A stretch of DNA of 22,806 bases, from the NCBI GenBank assembly GCA_964353855.1, contig CAYGWX010000035.1:1-22806 (forward strand), written 5' to 3'. The stretch comes from CAYGWX01 sp964353855 [NCBI: uncultured bacterium] (GTDB lineage: Bacteria > Edwardsbacteria > CAYGWX01). The notes beneath the pieces are model-generated. The model saw nothing but the letters and a program-made list of their open reading frames with translations, did no database searches and was not told the origin of the DNA. This document shows, piece by piece, positions 1 through 6,495 of this stretch (the first letter of the stretch is position 1; each line of letters starts with the position of its first letter). The position numbers and the translations under genes are program-made.

Positions 1-86
1 TGAATTTACTAAAACAAACGTTTCATTTAGGTGGCTAGAATACGACTTTACCCTTATTATAAATTCATTCTTTTTTTTCCTTAATA

Positions 87-101
87 GGGTGGGTGGGTGG
101 G
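87..101 (+). repeat. Perfect G-quadruplex motif (GGGT)3GGG
   Basis: Four runs of three G are separated by single T loops. This is the most stable class of intramolecular G-quadruplex sequence. It stands alone in AT-rich DNA: a T-run lies just before it at 69-78 and ATATAAATC follows. The motif is read directly; folding in vivo is inferred. Confidence 0.85.
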
Positions 102-225
102 ATATAAATCATGTTCTTTTCCTTGTTTCGACTTGTAGGTCTTTCGGAAAAAGCCACTCCTTAATGTGGGCTGACGAAAATCTTCAAAAATCTTCGGTTC
201 AAAAATGAGGGAATCGGGAGGGGAG

Positions 226-269
226 CGCGTGAATACGGCGTGAATATCGCGTGAATACCTCGGAAACCC
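226..269 (+). repeat. 11-nt tandem repeat block 1
   Basis: Three near-identical 11-mers lie head to tail: CGCGTGAATAC at 226-236, a copy with two changes at 237-247, and an exact copy of the first at 248-258. A degenerate fourth unit (CTCGGAAACCC) fills 259-269. The 11-nt phase seems to continue in the opposite sense, with TTTTCGT at 277 and CTTTCGT at 288, exactly 11 apart. The period is not a multiple of 3 and no gene overlaps. Confidence 0.85.
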
Positions 270-294
270 CTCCCGGTTTTCGTAGGCCTTTCGT

Positions 295-319
295 CCCTCC
301 CCCTTGGGGGAGGGTTTTT
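295..319 (+). terminator. Rho-independent terminator-like hairpin
   Basis: A perfect 9-bp GC-rich stem (CCCTCCCCC at 295-303 with GGGGGAGGG at 306-314) is followed at once by five T. The literal loop is two T, so the top pair probably opens in RNA. It would end transcripts coming from the left. No gene for it is seen in the window, so it belongs either to a gene upstream of base 1 or to a transcript of the spacer itself. Confidence 0.65.
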
Positions 320-414
320 GGTCCAGGTCATGTAACTGTGCTTTGTCTGCCGTAGTTAGGTCTATTTAGTGGAAATTTGCCCTCTATCCGGGGTCACTTT
401 CTTCTGTTGTTCCA

Positions 415-442
415 CTACACCCTACACGCTACACCCTACACC
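415..442. repeat. CTACACC 7-nt minisatellite
   Basis: Four tandem copies of CTACACC start at 415, 422, 429 and 436; the second ends in G instead of C. Related fragments (ACACC, TTACACC) recur at about 464-475. It is C-rich on this strand and superficially telomere-like. No function can be assigned; replication slippage is the plain explanation. Confidence 0.8.
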
Positions 443-488
443 CTTCCCTTGCGCCTTCCCCCAACACCTTACACCCTCCCTTTACCTG

Positions 489-565
489 CCTGTTCAATTG
501 GCGTGAAATTAGAGAGAAATTGGAGGGAAATTGAACGGAACTTAGTTGGAACTTGACGGGGAGTC
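489..565 (+). repeat. 11-nt tandem repeat block 2 (about seven units)
   Basis: Seven consecutive 11-mers keep exact phase. Units begin at 489, 500, 511, 522, 533, 544 and 555. The best-conserved part is the right half, consensus GGAAATT (GAAATT in the units at 500, 511 and 522; GGAACTT at 533 and 544). The unit at 500 (GGCGTGAAATT) shares GGCGTGAA with block 1. The repeated AAATT tracts, one per 11 bp, are the pattern expected of intrinsically curved DNA. Confidence 0.85.
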
Positions 566-702
566 TTCTTTCAGCCCTCCCTTGGCTTTGGATCGGCGGC
601 CAGAATGTGTTGTTTAAGTCATTTATATTACTTGTGTTAGCTTTAAACCATCCTGACAGTAGAGCCATCCAGTTGATTTGCGTTAAACCTTTAGGCCCCT
701 GT

Positions 703-732
703 TTGACTCTAAGTCTCAGAACCTGTTAAAAT
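703..732 (+). promoter_or_regulatory. Sigma70-type promoter for the lipoprotein operon
   Basis: TTGACT at 703-708 and TAAAAT at 727-732 are separated by 18 bases. Each differs from the E. coli consensus at one position. Transcription would begin near 740, giving a leader of about 95 nt before the ATG at 835. This is a motif match only. Confidence 0.55.
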
Positions 733-834
733 ATTCCGATAGGGGGTGATTTGGCGAGCAGACTTAGAAGTACCCAGTATCCGGGCGGCATTCAGGCGGT
801 TTTGAATTTGAAACATCCAAAGGAGGCAAGCAAA

Positions 835-1782
835 ATGAAAGGCAAGTGGTTGTACGTAACCGGGGTTCTGATCATCCTCGGGATGGTAGCCTTCTCCGGG
901 TGCGGCAAGAAGGAAAGCCCGGTCCAGGCCAGCAGCGAAACAGCTCAGATCCTTAGCGTGATGGCCTCGTCCGGATACGCCAGCGCCGACGGTTTCGGGG
1001 GCACGAACGACGGAACCACGACTCCCTTGGGCTTTAACTGGGGCTCAGGAAATTGGACCATTCCGGGTTGGGATACGCTCAAGCCGGTAAGGTTCGCCCG
1101 CCATATCGACCGCAACCTGCGCACGGTGAAGGTGGACAGCCTTAACGCCGACAAGACCAAGGCCTGGGTCACGGTCACGCACGACCTCTCCGGGAGCTTC
1201 TATGTCAACAGCGATCCCGGCAATCCCTACCACATCTATATCCGCCCGATCGACGATGATAAGTGGATCCGCCACGTTTATCTGGAGAAGAACGAGGCCC
1301 GGGTGTGGCGGGTGGTCAAGATCTCGCCGGTGGATGTCCAAACCGTGAATTCCCCTTATCCGATCACCATCGTGTCCCTGGAAGCCAGTGCCGTCCCCTC
1401 CGGCGTGCACTATGTCTTCACGAAGCCGGATACGCTTCTCGCCAAGAGCGAGCTTCCCACCTTCCTTCCCGGGGACTCGGTCACGGTAAAGGTCACGGTC
1501 TCGGTCCAGGGCGATTCCTCCTGGGCGTTCCTGCATCGCTGGCACCGGCCGTTCCCCTGGAAGCACATCCGCGAGCCGTTCTATCGGACCTCGCTCAACA
1601 CCTTTGAGCGCACCTGGAAGATCGCCGAGGACAGCGTTTCCACGACCCCGGCCATCCGGCATACCGCGGTGGACCTGATCGGCATGAAGGCCCTGTTCGG
1701 GGACGACCGCGAGCAGTACAATGCGCATGCCTGGGGCTTCCTCTATATCGTGAAGAATCCAAACGAGCCGTATCCGGATTGA
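835..1782 (+). CDS. Unrecognised lipoprotein
   Basis: I do not recognise the family. The chosen ATG has an ideal AAAGGAGG at 819-826, eight bases upstream; a TTG at 751 in the same frame would add 28 residues and bury the signal peptide. The 315-residue product starts with a lipoprotein signal peptide: basic MKGK, hydrophobic core, and lipobox FSGC with the lipidated Cys at 23. The mature part is soluble and rich in Trp, His, Pro and beta-prone stretches, with no transmembrane segment. It probably sits on a membrane facing the periplasm or the cell surface. The Spy-like gene follows after 44 nt with no terminator between, so the two are probably co-transcribed. A structural or surface role is possible but not shown. 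Confidence 0.8.
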   Translation: MKGKWLYVTGVLIILGMVAFSGCGKKESPVQASSETAQILSVMASSGYASADGFGGTNDGTTTPLGFNWGSGNWTIPGWDTLKPVRFARHIDRNLRTVKVDSLNADKTKAWVTVTHDLSGSFYVNSDPGNPYHIYIRPIDDDKWIRHVYLEKNEARVWRVVKISPVDVQTVNSPYPITIVSLEASAVPSGVHYVFTKPDTLLAKSELPTFLPGDSVTVKVTVSVQGDSSWAFLHRWHRPFPWKHIREPFYRTSLNTFERTWKIAEDSVSTTPAIRHTAVDLIGMKALFGDDREQYNAHAWGFLYIVKNPNEPYPD

Positions 1783-1826
1783 AAAAGCAGGCAACCTTAA
1801 GAAATCCTGAAAGGAGAATGAGAGAA

Positions 1827-2513
1827 ATGTTTAAAAAAGTCGCTTTAACCTTCGTCGCAGGGCTCCTGGTCGCGGGGATGGCCTTTGCTCAGCCCGGGAT
1901 GGGCCAAGGGCAGGGAAGAGGTAAGGGAGCTGGAAGAGGAACCGGTCCCGGCATGGGCCTGGGTCCCTGCGGTATGGGGATGAGCCCTGGAATGGGTGGT
2001 GGAGCTATGATGGGGATGGGCCGCGGAATGAGGATGGGTCGCATGAGCGGCCCCGGTCCGATGGCTGTCTGGAAGGACAAGGAGCTTTTGAAGAAGGCCG
2101 GAATCTCAGAGGAGCAGGCTAAAAAGATCCGCGACCTTCACTTCCAGAACCAGAGGGATGGGATCAAGCTGTCTTCGGAGATGAGGCTCAAGAACCTGGA
2201 GATGGCCGAGCTTATGGATTCGGACAAGCCGGACGAGGGAAAGATCCGGGCCAAGGCCAAAGAGATCTCCGCCCTGCGCGAGAAAGTGTACATGCAGGGC
2301 GTGGAGCAGGGCCTGACCATGAAGAAGCTGATCACCCCGGAGCAGGAGCAGAAACTACGGGATGTCATGCTTCAGCCGCGTTCGGACGCCGGCCTCCCGC
2401 TGGACGGCATGATGTTCGGCATGGGTCCCGAGATGATGGGGCCCGGGCCGGAGTTCGACTTTCCGCCGCCCCCGATGCCGGACGCTCCGGAACCGCCCGA
2501 GAGCCTGGAATAA
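1827..2513 (+). CDS. Periplasmic Spy/CpxP (LTXXQ)-like Met-rich protein
   Basis: Start ATG 1827 is preceded by AAGGAG at 1811-1816; upstream in-frame starts at 1779 and 1818 are less likely because the signal peptide begins at MFKKVALTF. The product is 228 residues. Residues 1-21 form a Sec signal peptide ending AFA. Residues 22-80 are a low-complexity Gly/Met/Arg tract with about twelve Met. Residues 84-185 are alpha-helical and end in LITPEQ, the LTxxQ signature of the Spy/CpxP/heavy-metal-resistance family. The tail (about 194-228) is again Met-rich, then Pro/Glu-rich. Family members are periplasmic chaperones or metal sensors of envelope stress. The Met tracts suggest soft-metal (copper or silver) binding, which is inference. 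A terminator follows within 20 bases. Confidence 0.8.
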   Translation: MFKKVALTFVAGLLVAGMAFAQPGMGQGQGRGKGAGRGTGPGMGLGPCGMGMSPGMGGGAMMGMGRGMRMGRMSGPGPMAVWKDKELLKKAGISEEQAKKIRDLHFQNQRDGIKLSSEMRLKNLEMAELMDSDKPDEGKIRAKAKEISALREKVYMQGVEQGLTMKKLITPEQEQKLRDVMLQPRSDAGLPLDGMMFGMGPEMMGPGPEFDFPPPPMPDAPEPPESLE

Positions 2514-2531
2514 AATCAGGCAACGCCTTAC

Positions 2532-2560
2532 GAGCCCTGAGCCCTCTCAGGGCTCTTTTT
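2532..2560 (+). terminator. Rho-independent terminator
   Basis: A perfect 10-bp stem (GAGCCCTGAG at 2532-2541 with CTCAGGGCTC at 2546-2555), a four-base CCCT loop and five T. It lies 18 bases after the Spy-like gene and closes that operon. Confidence 0.92.
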
Positions 2561-2643
2561 ATGGCCATATTATGTTCTCGGCAGAGCGTTCTCCGTCCCT
2601 TTCATCGGCCGGGTGTTCGTGGCCTGTTGAACCCATCTTTCCC

Positions 2644-2672
2644 TTGACTAAATCTTTGAAATTTGATATGAT
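2644..2672 (+). promoter_or_regulatory. Strong sigma70-type promoter of the folK-pan operon
   Basis: TTGACT at 2644-2649 and TATGAT at 2667-2672 have the optimal 17-base spacer; each differs from consensus at one position. The usual start, about seven bases after the -10 box, falls on or next to the A of the folK ATG at 2679. No Shine-Dalgarno sequence lies between. This predicts a leaderless mRNA. Confidence 0.75.
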
Positions 2673-2678
2673 ATAACG

Positions 2679-3173
2679 ATGTTTCACAGGGCCTACCTTG
2701 GCCTGGGTTCGAACCTCGGGGAGCGGGCAGAGCATCTGAGAAGGGCTCTGACCTCCCTTCATCGGGCAAGTGAGGTCAAAAAAGTTTCAAGCTTTTACCA
2801 GACCGAGCCTTTGGGGGTTCAAAACCAGCCCGGATTCCTGAACGCCGTGGCCCAGCTCGAAACATCCCTCGACCCTCGGGCATTGCTCGGGGAGCTGAAA
2901 AGGATCGAGAGGGAACTCGGGCGGTCCCCTGGGGGAATCCATTGGGGACCCAGAGTCATGGACCTGGACATCCTCTCCTTTGACGACCAGATTTTGACCG
3001 AGGAAGGTCTGACCATCCCGCATCCCGAAATGGAAAGGCGCCGGTTCGTGCTTGAGCCCCTCAACGAGATCGCTCCCGAATGGGTTCACCCTGTATCCGG
3101 GAAATCGGTGGAGATTCTGCTGAAGGAATGTCCTGTGCAAAAGTGCGTTCGCCTGGAAGGTTTGGATGCCTGA
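2679..3173 (+). CDS. folK: 2-amino-4-hydroxy-6-hydroxymethyldihydropteridine pyrophosphokinase
   Basis: HPPK transfers pyrophosphate from ATP to 6-hydroxymethyl-dihydropterin in folate synthesis, in the cytosol. The 164-residue length is typical. The sequence shows YLGLGSNLGER near the start, FYQTEPLGVQNQPGFLNAV (about 39-57), and the signature WGPRVMDLDIL (89-99) with the metal-binding Asp pair D95/D97 and the ATP-contacting W89 and R92. It is the first gene of a long operon and overlaps the next gene by 8 nt. Its ATG sits where transcription should begin, with no ribosome binding site, so it is probably translated from a leaderless transcript. Other folate genes are not in the window. Confidence 0.95.
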   Translation: MFHRAYLGLGSNLGERAEHLRRALTSLHRASEVKKVSSFYQTEPLGVQNQPGFLNAVAQLETSLDPRALLGELKRIERELGRSPGGIHWGPRVMDLDILSFDDQILTEEGLTIPHPEMERRRFVLEPLNEIAPEWVHPVSGKSVEILLKECPVQKCVRLEGLDA

Positions 3174-3813
3174 AGCCCGCTACCTCGTGATCGAGGGGGT
3201 CATCGGGGTGGGCAAGACCAGCTTGGCGACCCGGCTGGCCGAGCACCTCGCGGCCCGGCCGTTCCTGGAGGAGGTGGACGAGAACCCCTTCCTGGCGAAG
3301 TTTTATGCCGAGCCCCGGTCCTACGCCTTCTCCACCCAGCTCTTCTTCCTGCTCTCCCGCTACCGCCAGCAGCAGGAGCTCTCCCAACTCGACCTTTTCG
3401 GGGGCGGGATCGTGGCGGATTACCTCTTCGCCAAGGACAAGATCTTCGCCTACGTGAACCTGGATGAGAACGAACTCAAGCTCTACGAGAAGGTCCTCTC
3501 GCTCATCGAGGGTGAGATCATCCGCCCGGACCTGGTGGTCTATCTCCAGGCGCCGACCTCGCTCCTCCTGAAGCGCATCCGGGAGCGGGCGCGCCCCTCC
3601 GAGACCCACCTGTCCCCGGAGTACCTGAACACCCTGAACGAGGCTTACAACCACTACTTCTTCCACTACAACGAATCTCCGCTCCTGGTGGTGAATGTGC
3701 AGGACATCGATTTCGTGAACGACCCCGATGACTTCGCGGACCTCGCCCGGGCCATCAACAACACCTTCTCAGGGACCCGTTACTATGTGCCCTCCTCGCA
3801 CCACAAGGCTTGA
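3166..3813 (+). CDS. Deoxynucleoside kinase family protein (dAdo/dCyd/dGuo kinase-like)
   Basis: A 215-residue P-loop kinase of the deoxynucleoside kinase family, which phosphorylates salvaged deoxynucleosides in the cytosol. The Walker A GVIGVGKT is at 11-18. EEVDENPFL (35-43) supplies the catalytic Glu region, and VADYLFAKD (83-91) takes the place of the DRS/DRY-like motif. PDLVVYLQAP (121-130) and the Arg-rich lid RIRERAR (137-143) follow. The nucleoside specificity cannot be read from sequence. Start ATG 3166 lies inside the end of folK (8-nt overlap), which implies translational coupling. The same folK-kinase pairing occurs in other bacteria as I recall, but the functional link is unclear. 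Confidence 0.88.
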   Translation: MPEARYLVIEGVIGVGKTSLATRLAEHLAARPFLEEVDENPFLAKFYAEPRSYAFSTQLFFLLSRYRQQQELSQLDLFGGGIVADYLFAKDKIFAYVNLDENELKLYEKVLSLIEGEIIRPDLVVYLQAPTSLLLKRIRERARPSETHLSPEYLNTLNEAYNHYFFHYNESPLLVVNVQDIDFVNDPDDFADLARAINNTFSGTRYYVPSSHHKA

Positions 3814-3823
3814 GTCCTGCCCG

Positions 3824-4624
3824 GTGACCGTGGCGACGCTTCAGGAGATGAAGCGCCGGGGGGAGAAGATCGTCGTGCTCACGGCCTACGATGCCCTGAC
3901 CGCCGGGATGCTGGATGAGGCCGGGATAGAGGTCATCCTGGTGGGGGATTCCTCTGGCATGGTCTTCGCCGGGTACGAGACCACGATCCCGGTGGAGATG
4001 GAGCACATGCTCTATCACGTCGCGTCCGTGAAGCGCGGGACCCAGCGCGCACTGATTGTGGGAGACATGCCCTTCCTATCCTATCAACCCTCCCTCCGCG
4101 ATGCCATAACCAATGCCGGGAGGTTTCTCAAGGCCGGAGCCCATGCCGTGAAGCTAGAATGTGGCCGGGAGGTCTTCGAGATCGCTAAGGCCCTGGTGGG
4201 TTTCGGGATCCCGGTCATGGGCCACATCGGATTGACCCCGCAATCCATTAACCAGTTCGGAGGTTATCGGGTCCGGGGGCGAACGAAGGATGAGGAAAAG
4301 GAATTGATCGCTGGGGCCTTGGCCCTCCAGCGGGCCGGCTGTTTTTCCATCGTTCTGGAGAAGGTTCCTTATGACTTGGCGAAACGCCTTACGGCTCGCC
4401 TCGGGATTCCAACCATCGGCATCGGGGCCGGGCCCTATTGCGACGGGCAGGTACTGGTGGTCGATGACATGCTGGGTCGGTTCGAGAAGTTCGTGCCAAA
4501 GTTCGTGAAGCGCTATGCCGAAGTGGCGAAGGTTACGAAAGAGGCCTGCGCCCGTTACAGGGACGAGGTGAAGGCCGGCAAGTTTCCGACCCTGGCACAC
4601 AGTTACTCGGCCAAAAAGAAGTGA
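3824..4624 (+). CDS. panB: 3-methyl-2-oxobutanoate hydroxymethyltransferase
   Basis: PanB makes ketopantoate from alpha-ketoisovalerate and methylene-tetrahydrofolate, the first committed pantothenate step. Clear landmarks are VLTAYDA, VGDSSGMV (metal-binding Asp), VKLECG, GHIGLTPQSINQFGGYRVRGR, the catalytic-Glu segment VLEKVP and IPTIGIGAG...DGQVLV. I start at GTG 3824 because known PanB proteins begin with about 20 residues before LTAYD; this gives 266 residues. ATG 3785 in frame is the alternative; it would overlap the kinase gene by 29 nt and add 13 residues unlike the family. Neither has a strong ribosome binding site. The stop overlaps the panC start. Confidence 0.95.
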   Translation: MTVATLQEMKRRGEKIVVLTAYDALTAGMLDEAGIEVILVGDSSGMVFAGYETTIPVEMEHMLYHVASVKRGTQRALIVGDMPFLSYQPSLRDAITNAGRFLKAGAHAVKLECGREVFEIAKALVGFGIPVMGHIGLTPQSINQFGGYRVRGRTKDEEKELIAGALALQRAGCFSIVLEKVPYDLAKRLTARLGIPTIGIGAGPYCDGQVLVVDDMLGRFEKFVPKFVKRYAEVAKVTKEACARYRDEVKAGKFPTLAHSYSAKKK

Positions 4625-5466
4625 AGGTCGTAACCTCAGTCCGGGAGATGCAGCGTCTGGCCGAGGCCTGGCGCCGGCAGGGGAGGCGGATTGGGTTCGT
4701 GCCCACGATGGGCTTCCTTCACGTGGGGCATCTCTCCCTGATTCGCATTGCGAAGCAGCGGAGCGACATCGTGGTGGTCTCCATCTTTGTGAATCCGACC
4801 CAGTTCGGTCCGAAGGAAGATTTCAAAAAATACCCCCGGGATTTAACGAGAGATAAAAAACTGGCTGCGGGTGCGGGATGCGACGTATTATTTGTTCCTC
4901 GAACCCAGGATATGTATCCCCAGGGCTATGCGACCTATGTTACGGTCGAGGGGCTTTCGAAGGGGCTCTGCGGACGCTCCCGTCCGACACACTTTCGGGG
5001 CGTAACCACAGTAGTGGCCAAGCTATTCCACATCGTGAAACCCCATCTCGCGGTGTTCGGTCAGAAGGATGCCCAACAGGCGGTCATCCTCCAGCGCATG
5101 ACGGGGGACATGAACTTCGACACCCGGATTCTGGTGGCTCCGATCGTGCGCGAAAAGGACGGCCTGGCGATGAGTTCCCGGAACGTCTATCTGTCTGCCG
5201 GGGAACGAAAACAGGCCTTGGTTCTGTCCCGCGCCCTCAGGAAGGCTAGACAGATGGTGTCCAAGGGTGAGCGCAAAGCTTCGGTGATTAAAAACGCCAT
5301 CATTCAATTGATACGCGGGGCTAAAGATGCTGTCATAGATTATGTAGAGGTCGTGCATCCGGAGACGTTAGAAGACTTGACTTTGTTTGAGGACAGGGCC
5401 CTGGTGGTCCTGGCTGTGAAGTTCGGGAGCACCCGCTTGATCGATAACACCCTGATTAAGGTTTGA
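4621..5466 (+). CDS. panC: Pantothenate synthetase
   Basis: PanC joins pantoate and beta-alanine using ATP, through a pantoyl-adenylate. The 281-residue length is normal. The class-I nucleotidyltransferase motif appears as [10 protein letters not shown] (28-37), with Val in place of the usual Glu or Ala in Hx[18 protein letters not shown], the [15 protein letters not shown] segment and the MSSRN loop (KMSKS equivalent) are all present. The start is GTG in a 4-nt GTGA overlap with panB, and the stop lies 3 nt before the panD ATG, so panB, panC and panD are translated together. Confidence 0.97.
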   Translation: MKVVTSVREMQRLAEAWRRQGRRIGFVPTMGFLHVGHLSLIRIAKQRSDIVVVSIFVNPTQFGPKEDFKKYPRDLTRDKKLAAGAGCDVLFVPRTQDMYPQGYATYVTVEGLSKGLCGRSRPTHFRGVTTVVAKLFHIVKPHLAVFGQKDAQQAVILQRMTGDMNFDTRILVAPIVREKDGLAMSSRNVYLSAGERKQALVLSRALRKARQMVSKGERKASVIKNAIIQLIRGAKDAVIDYVEVVHPETLEDLTLFEDRALVVLAVKFGSTRLIDNTLIKV

Positions 5467-5468
5467 CC

Positions 5469-5819
5469 ATGCTTCGCTGGATGTGCAAGTCCAAGATTCA
5501 CCGGGCCACGATCACGGAAGCAAAACTCCATTACGAGGGAAGCATCACCATCGACCGGAGCCTGCTCCGCGCCGCCAATATTCTGCCTAATGAGATCGTG
5601 CAGGTGGTGAACATCGCCAACGGGGCGAGGTTCGAGACCTATGCTATGGAGGGCAGGGCCGGCTCCGGGGTGGTCACCCTAAACGGGGCCGCAGCCCGTT
5701 TGGGGGCTCCCGGGGACAAGGTGATCATTATCTCCAGCGTATGGCTAGAGGAGGAGAGGGCCAGGCGCCACCGTCCGGTCGTAGTCAAGGTGGACGAGAG
5801 GAACCGGATTAGAAAATAG
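5469..5819 (+). CDS. panD: Aspartate 1-decarboxylase
   Basis: PanD supplies beta-alanine for PanC. It is made as a proenzyme that cleaves itself to form a pyruvoyl group. From ATG 5469 the product is 116 residues, and the cleavage site Gly24-Ser25 (HYEGS) falls exactly at the canonical position, which fixes the start; the in-frame TTG at 5463 is less likely. The substrate-binding K9 and H11 region ([10 protein letters not shown]) and the conserved [16 protein letters not shown] segment are present. It completes a full panBCD set. The tail is slightly shorter than in E. coli. Confidence 0.96.
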   Translation: MLRWMCKSKIHRATITEAKLHYEGSITIDRSLLRAANILPNEIVQVVNIANGARFETYAMEGRAGSGVVTLNGAAARLGAPGDKVIIISSVWLEEERARRHRPVVVKVDERNRIRK

Positions 5820-5853
5820 GATTCCGTATTGCGATGTCCCATCAAGGAGGGGA

Positions 5854-6009
5854 GTGACGGGGAACGACCAGAGGATGGTTCTCATCTTAGCAGCTGGGAA
5901 GGGAAAGCGAATGAAGTCGGATTTGGCCAAGGTCCTGCACCTCCCGGGGGGCAGGCCTTTGGTGCGTTATATCGTGGATGATATCTGGGCTGGGGGTTTT
6001 AAAAGATGA
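5854..6009 (+). pseudogene. Truncated GlmU-like nucleotidyltransferase remnant
   Basis: A frame of 51 codons from GTG 5854 (or 44 from ATG 5875) reads as the N-terminus of a GlmU/sugar-nucleotidyltransferase: [20 protein letters not shown], then [17 protein letters not shown] and a stop at 6007. The family signature is LAAGxGTRMxS-xLPK; here Thr and Pro are replaced by Lys and Ala, but the binding Lys remains. A working enzyme needs about 200 more residues. These are absent, and the next gene starts 15 nt after the stop, so most of the gene has been deleted. The AAGGAGG at 5844-5850 still sits just ahead of the GTG. It could be a pseudogene or an assembly deletion; a functional micro-protein is less likely. 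Confidence 0.75.
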
Positions 6010-6024
6010 GCCGGGAGAGTGCCA

Positions 6025-6495
6025 ATGCCCGAACCTAAACGCAGGGGCTTGAGCCGGTGGCTTTTCACCGTTCTGCTTGTTGTGCTCTTGGCGGCCCTGG
6101 CGGTCTTTGCCTGGTCCACCTACCGGGGCATCCGCCAGCGCACGGCACTGGCCGAGCGCCCGCCCGTCTTCTTGGAGGAAGCGCACCGGATCCGCATCGA
6201 AGTCTTGAACGGCAGTGGCAAGGAGGGGGCCGGAATGGCCGTGGCCCAATTCCTAAGGGAGAAGGGTTTCGATGTCGTGGGCATCGGGAACGCTGAGGCC
6301 CAGGACTTCGAGAAGACCCTCGTGGTGGACCGGGTGGACGATCGTCTGGGTAAGGCCGGCCCTGTGGCCAGGGCCCTGCGCGTGGCTCCTGAGGAGACCG
6401 TTCCCTTAAAGAACCCCGACCTGCTTCTGGAGGTTTCCGTCTACGTGGGGAAAGACTTTGCCCAAAAGACCCAAAAGAAAGGAGGGAATCCTTGA
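6025..6495 (+). CDS. Membrane-anchored LytR C-terminal domain protein
   Basis: The 156-residue product has a short basic N-terminus, one transmembrane helix (about 10-32), and a LytR_C-type domain beginning RIRIEVLNGSGKEGAGMAVAQFLREKGFDVV, the region found at the end of LytR-CpsA-Psr proteins but here without the LCP catalytic domain. The domain would lie outside the cytoplasmic membrane, and its function is unknown. Start ATG 6025 has GGGAGAG five bases upstream; the in-frame GTG at 6019 overlaps that site. The stop overlaps the TTG start of rsfS. In many bacteria as I recall, such a gene stands immediately before rsfS, and the synteny here agrees. Confidence 0.85.
   Translation: MPEPKRRGLSRWLFTVLLVVLLAALAVFAWSTYRGIRQRTALAERPPVFLEEAHRIRIEVLNGSGKEGAGMAVAQFLREKGFDVVGIGNAEAQDFEKTLVVDRVDDRLGKAGPVARALRVAPEETVPLKNPDLLLEVSVYVGKDFAQKTQKKGGNP

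Larger units (their letters stand above)
1..702. other. Gene-free, repeat-rich intergenic spacer
   Basis: I find no convincing coding region here. The only long open frame, on the minus strand at about 429-668, runs through repeat DNA and shows no recognisable protein family or ribosome binding site. The first 200 bases are visibly AT-rich compared with the genes. The spacer holds a G-quadruplex motif, two 11-nt repeat blocks, a hairpin terminator and a 7-nt minisatellite, each listed separately. A gene to the left, outside the window, probably ends before base 1. Confidence 0.7.

Noticed and set aside
429-668. Minus-strand 79-codon frame across the block 2 repeats
   Set aside because: It follows from the repeat having few stops; no ribosome site and no recognisable protein.
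1045-1794. Long minus-strand open frame (about 249 codons) opposite the lipoprotein gene
   Set aside because: It is antisense to a gene with a clear lipoprotein signal and ribosome site; its translation is low-complexity and matches no family. High GC produces such shadows.
5990-6060. Programmed frameshift joining the GlmU-like fragment to the next gene
   Set aside because: The GGTTTTAAAAGA stretch is not a proper slippery heptamer, and neither shifted frame continues with nucleotidyltransferase sequence.
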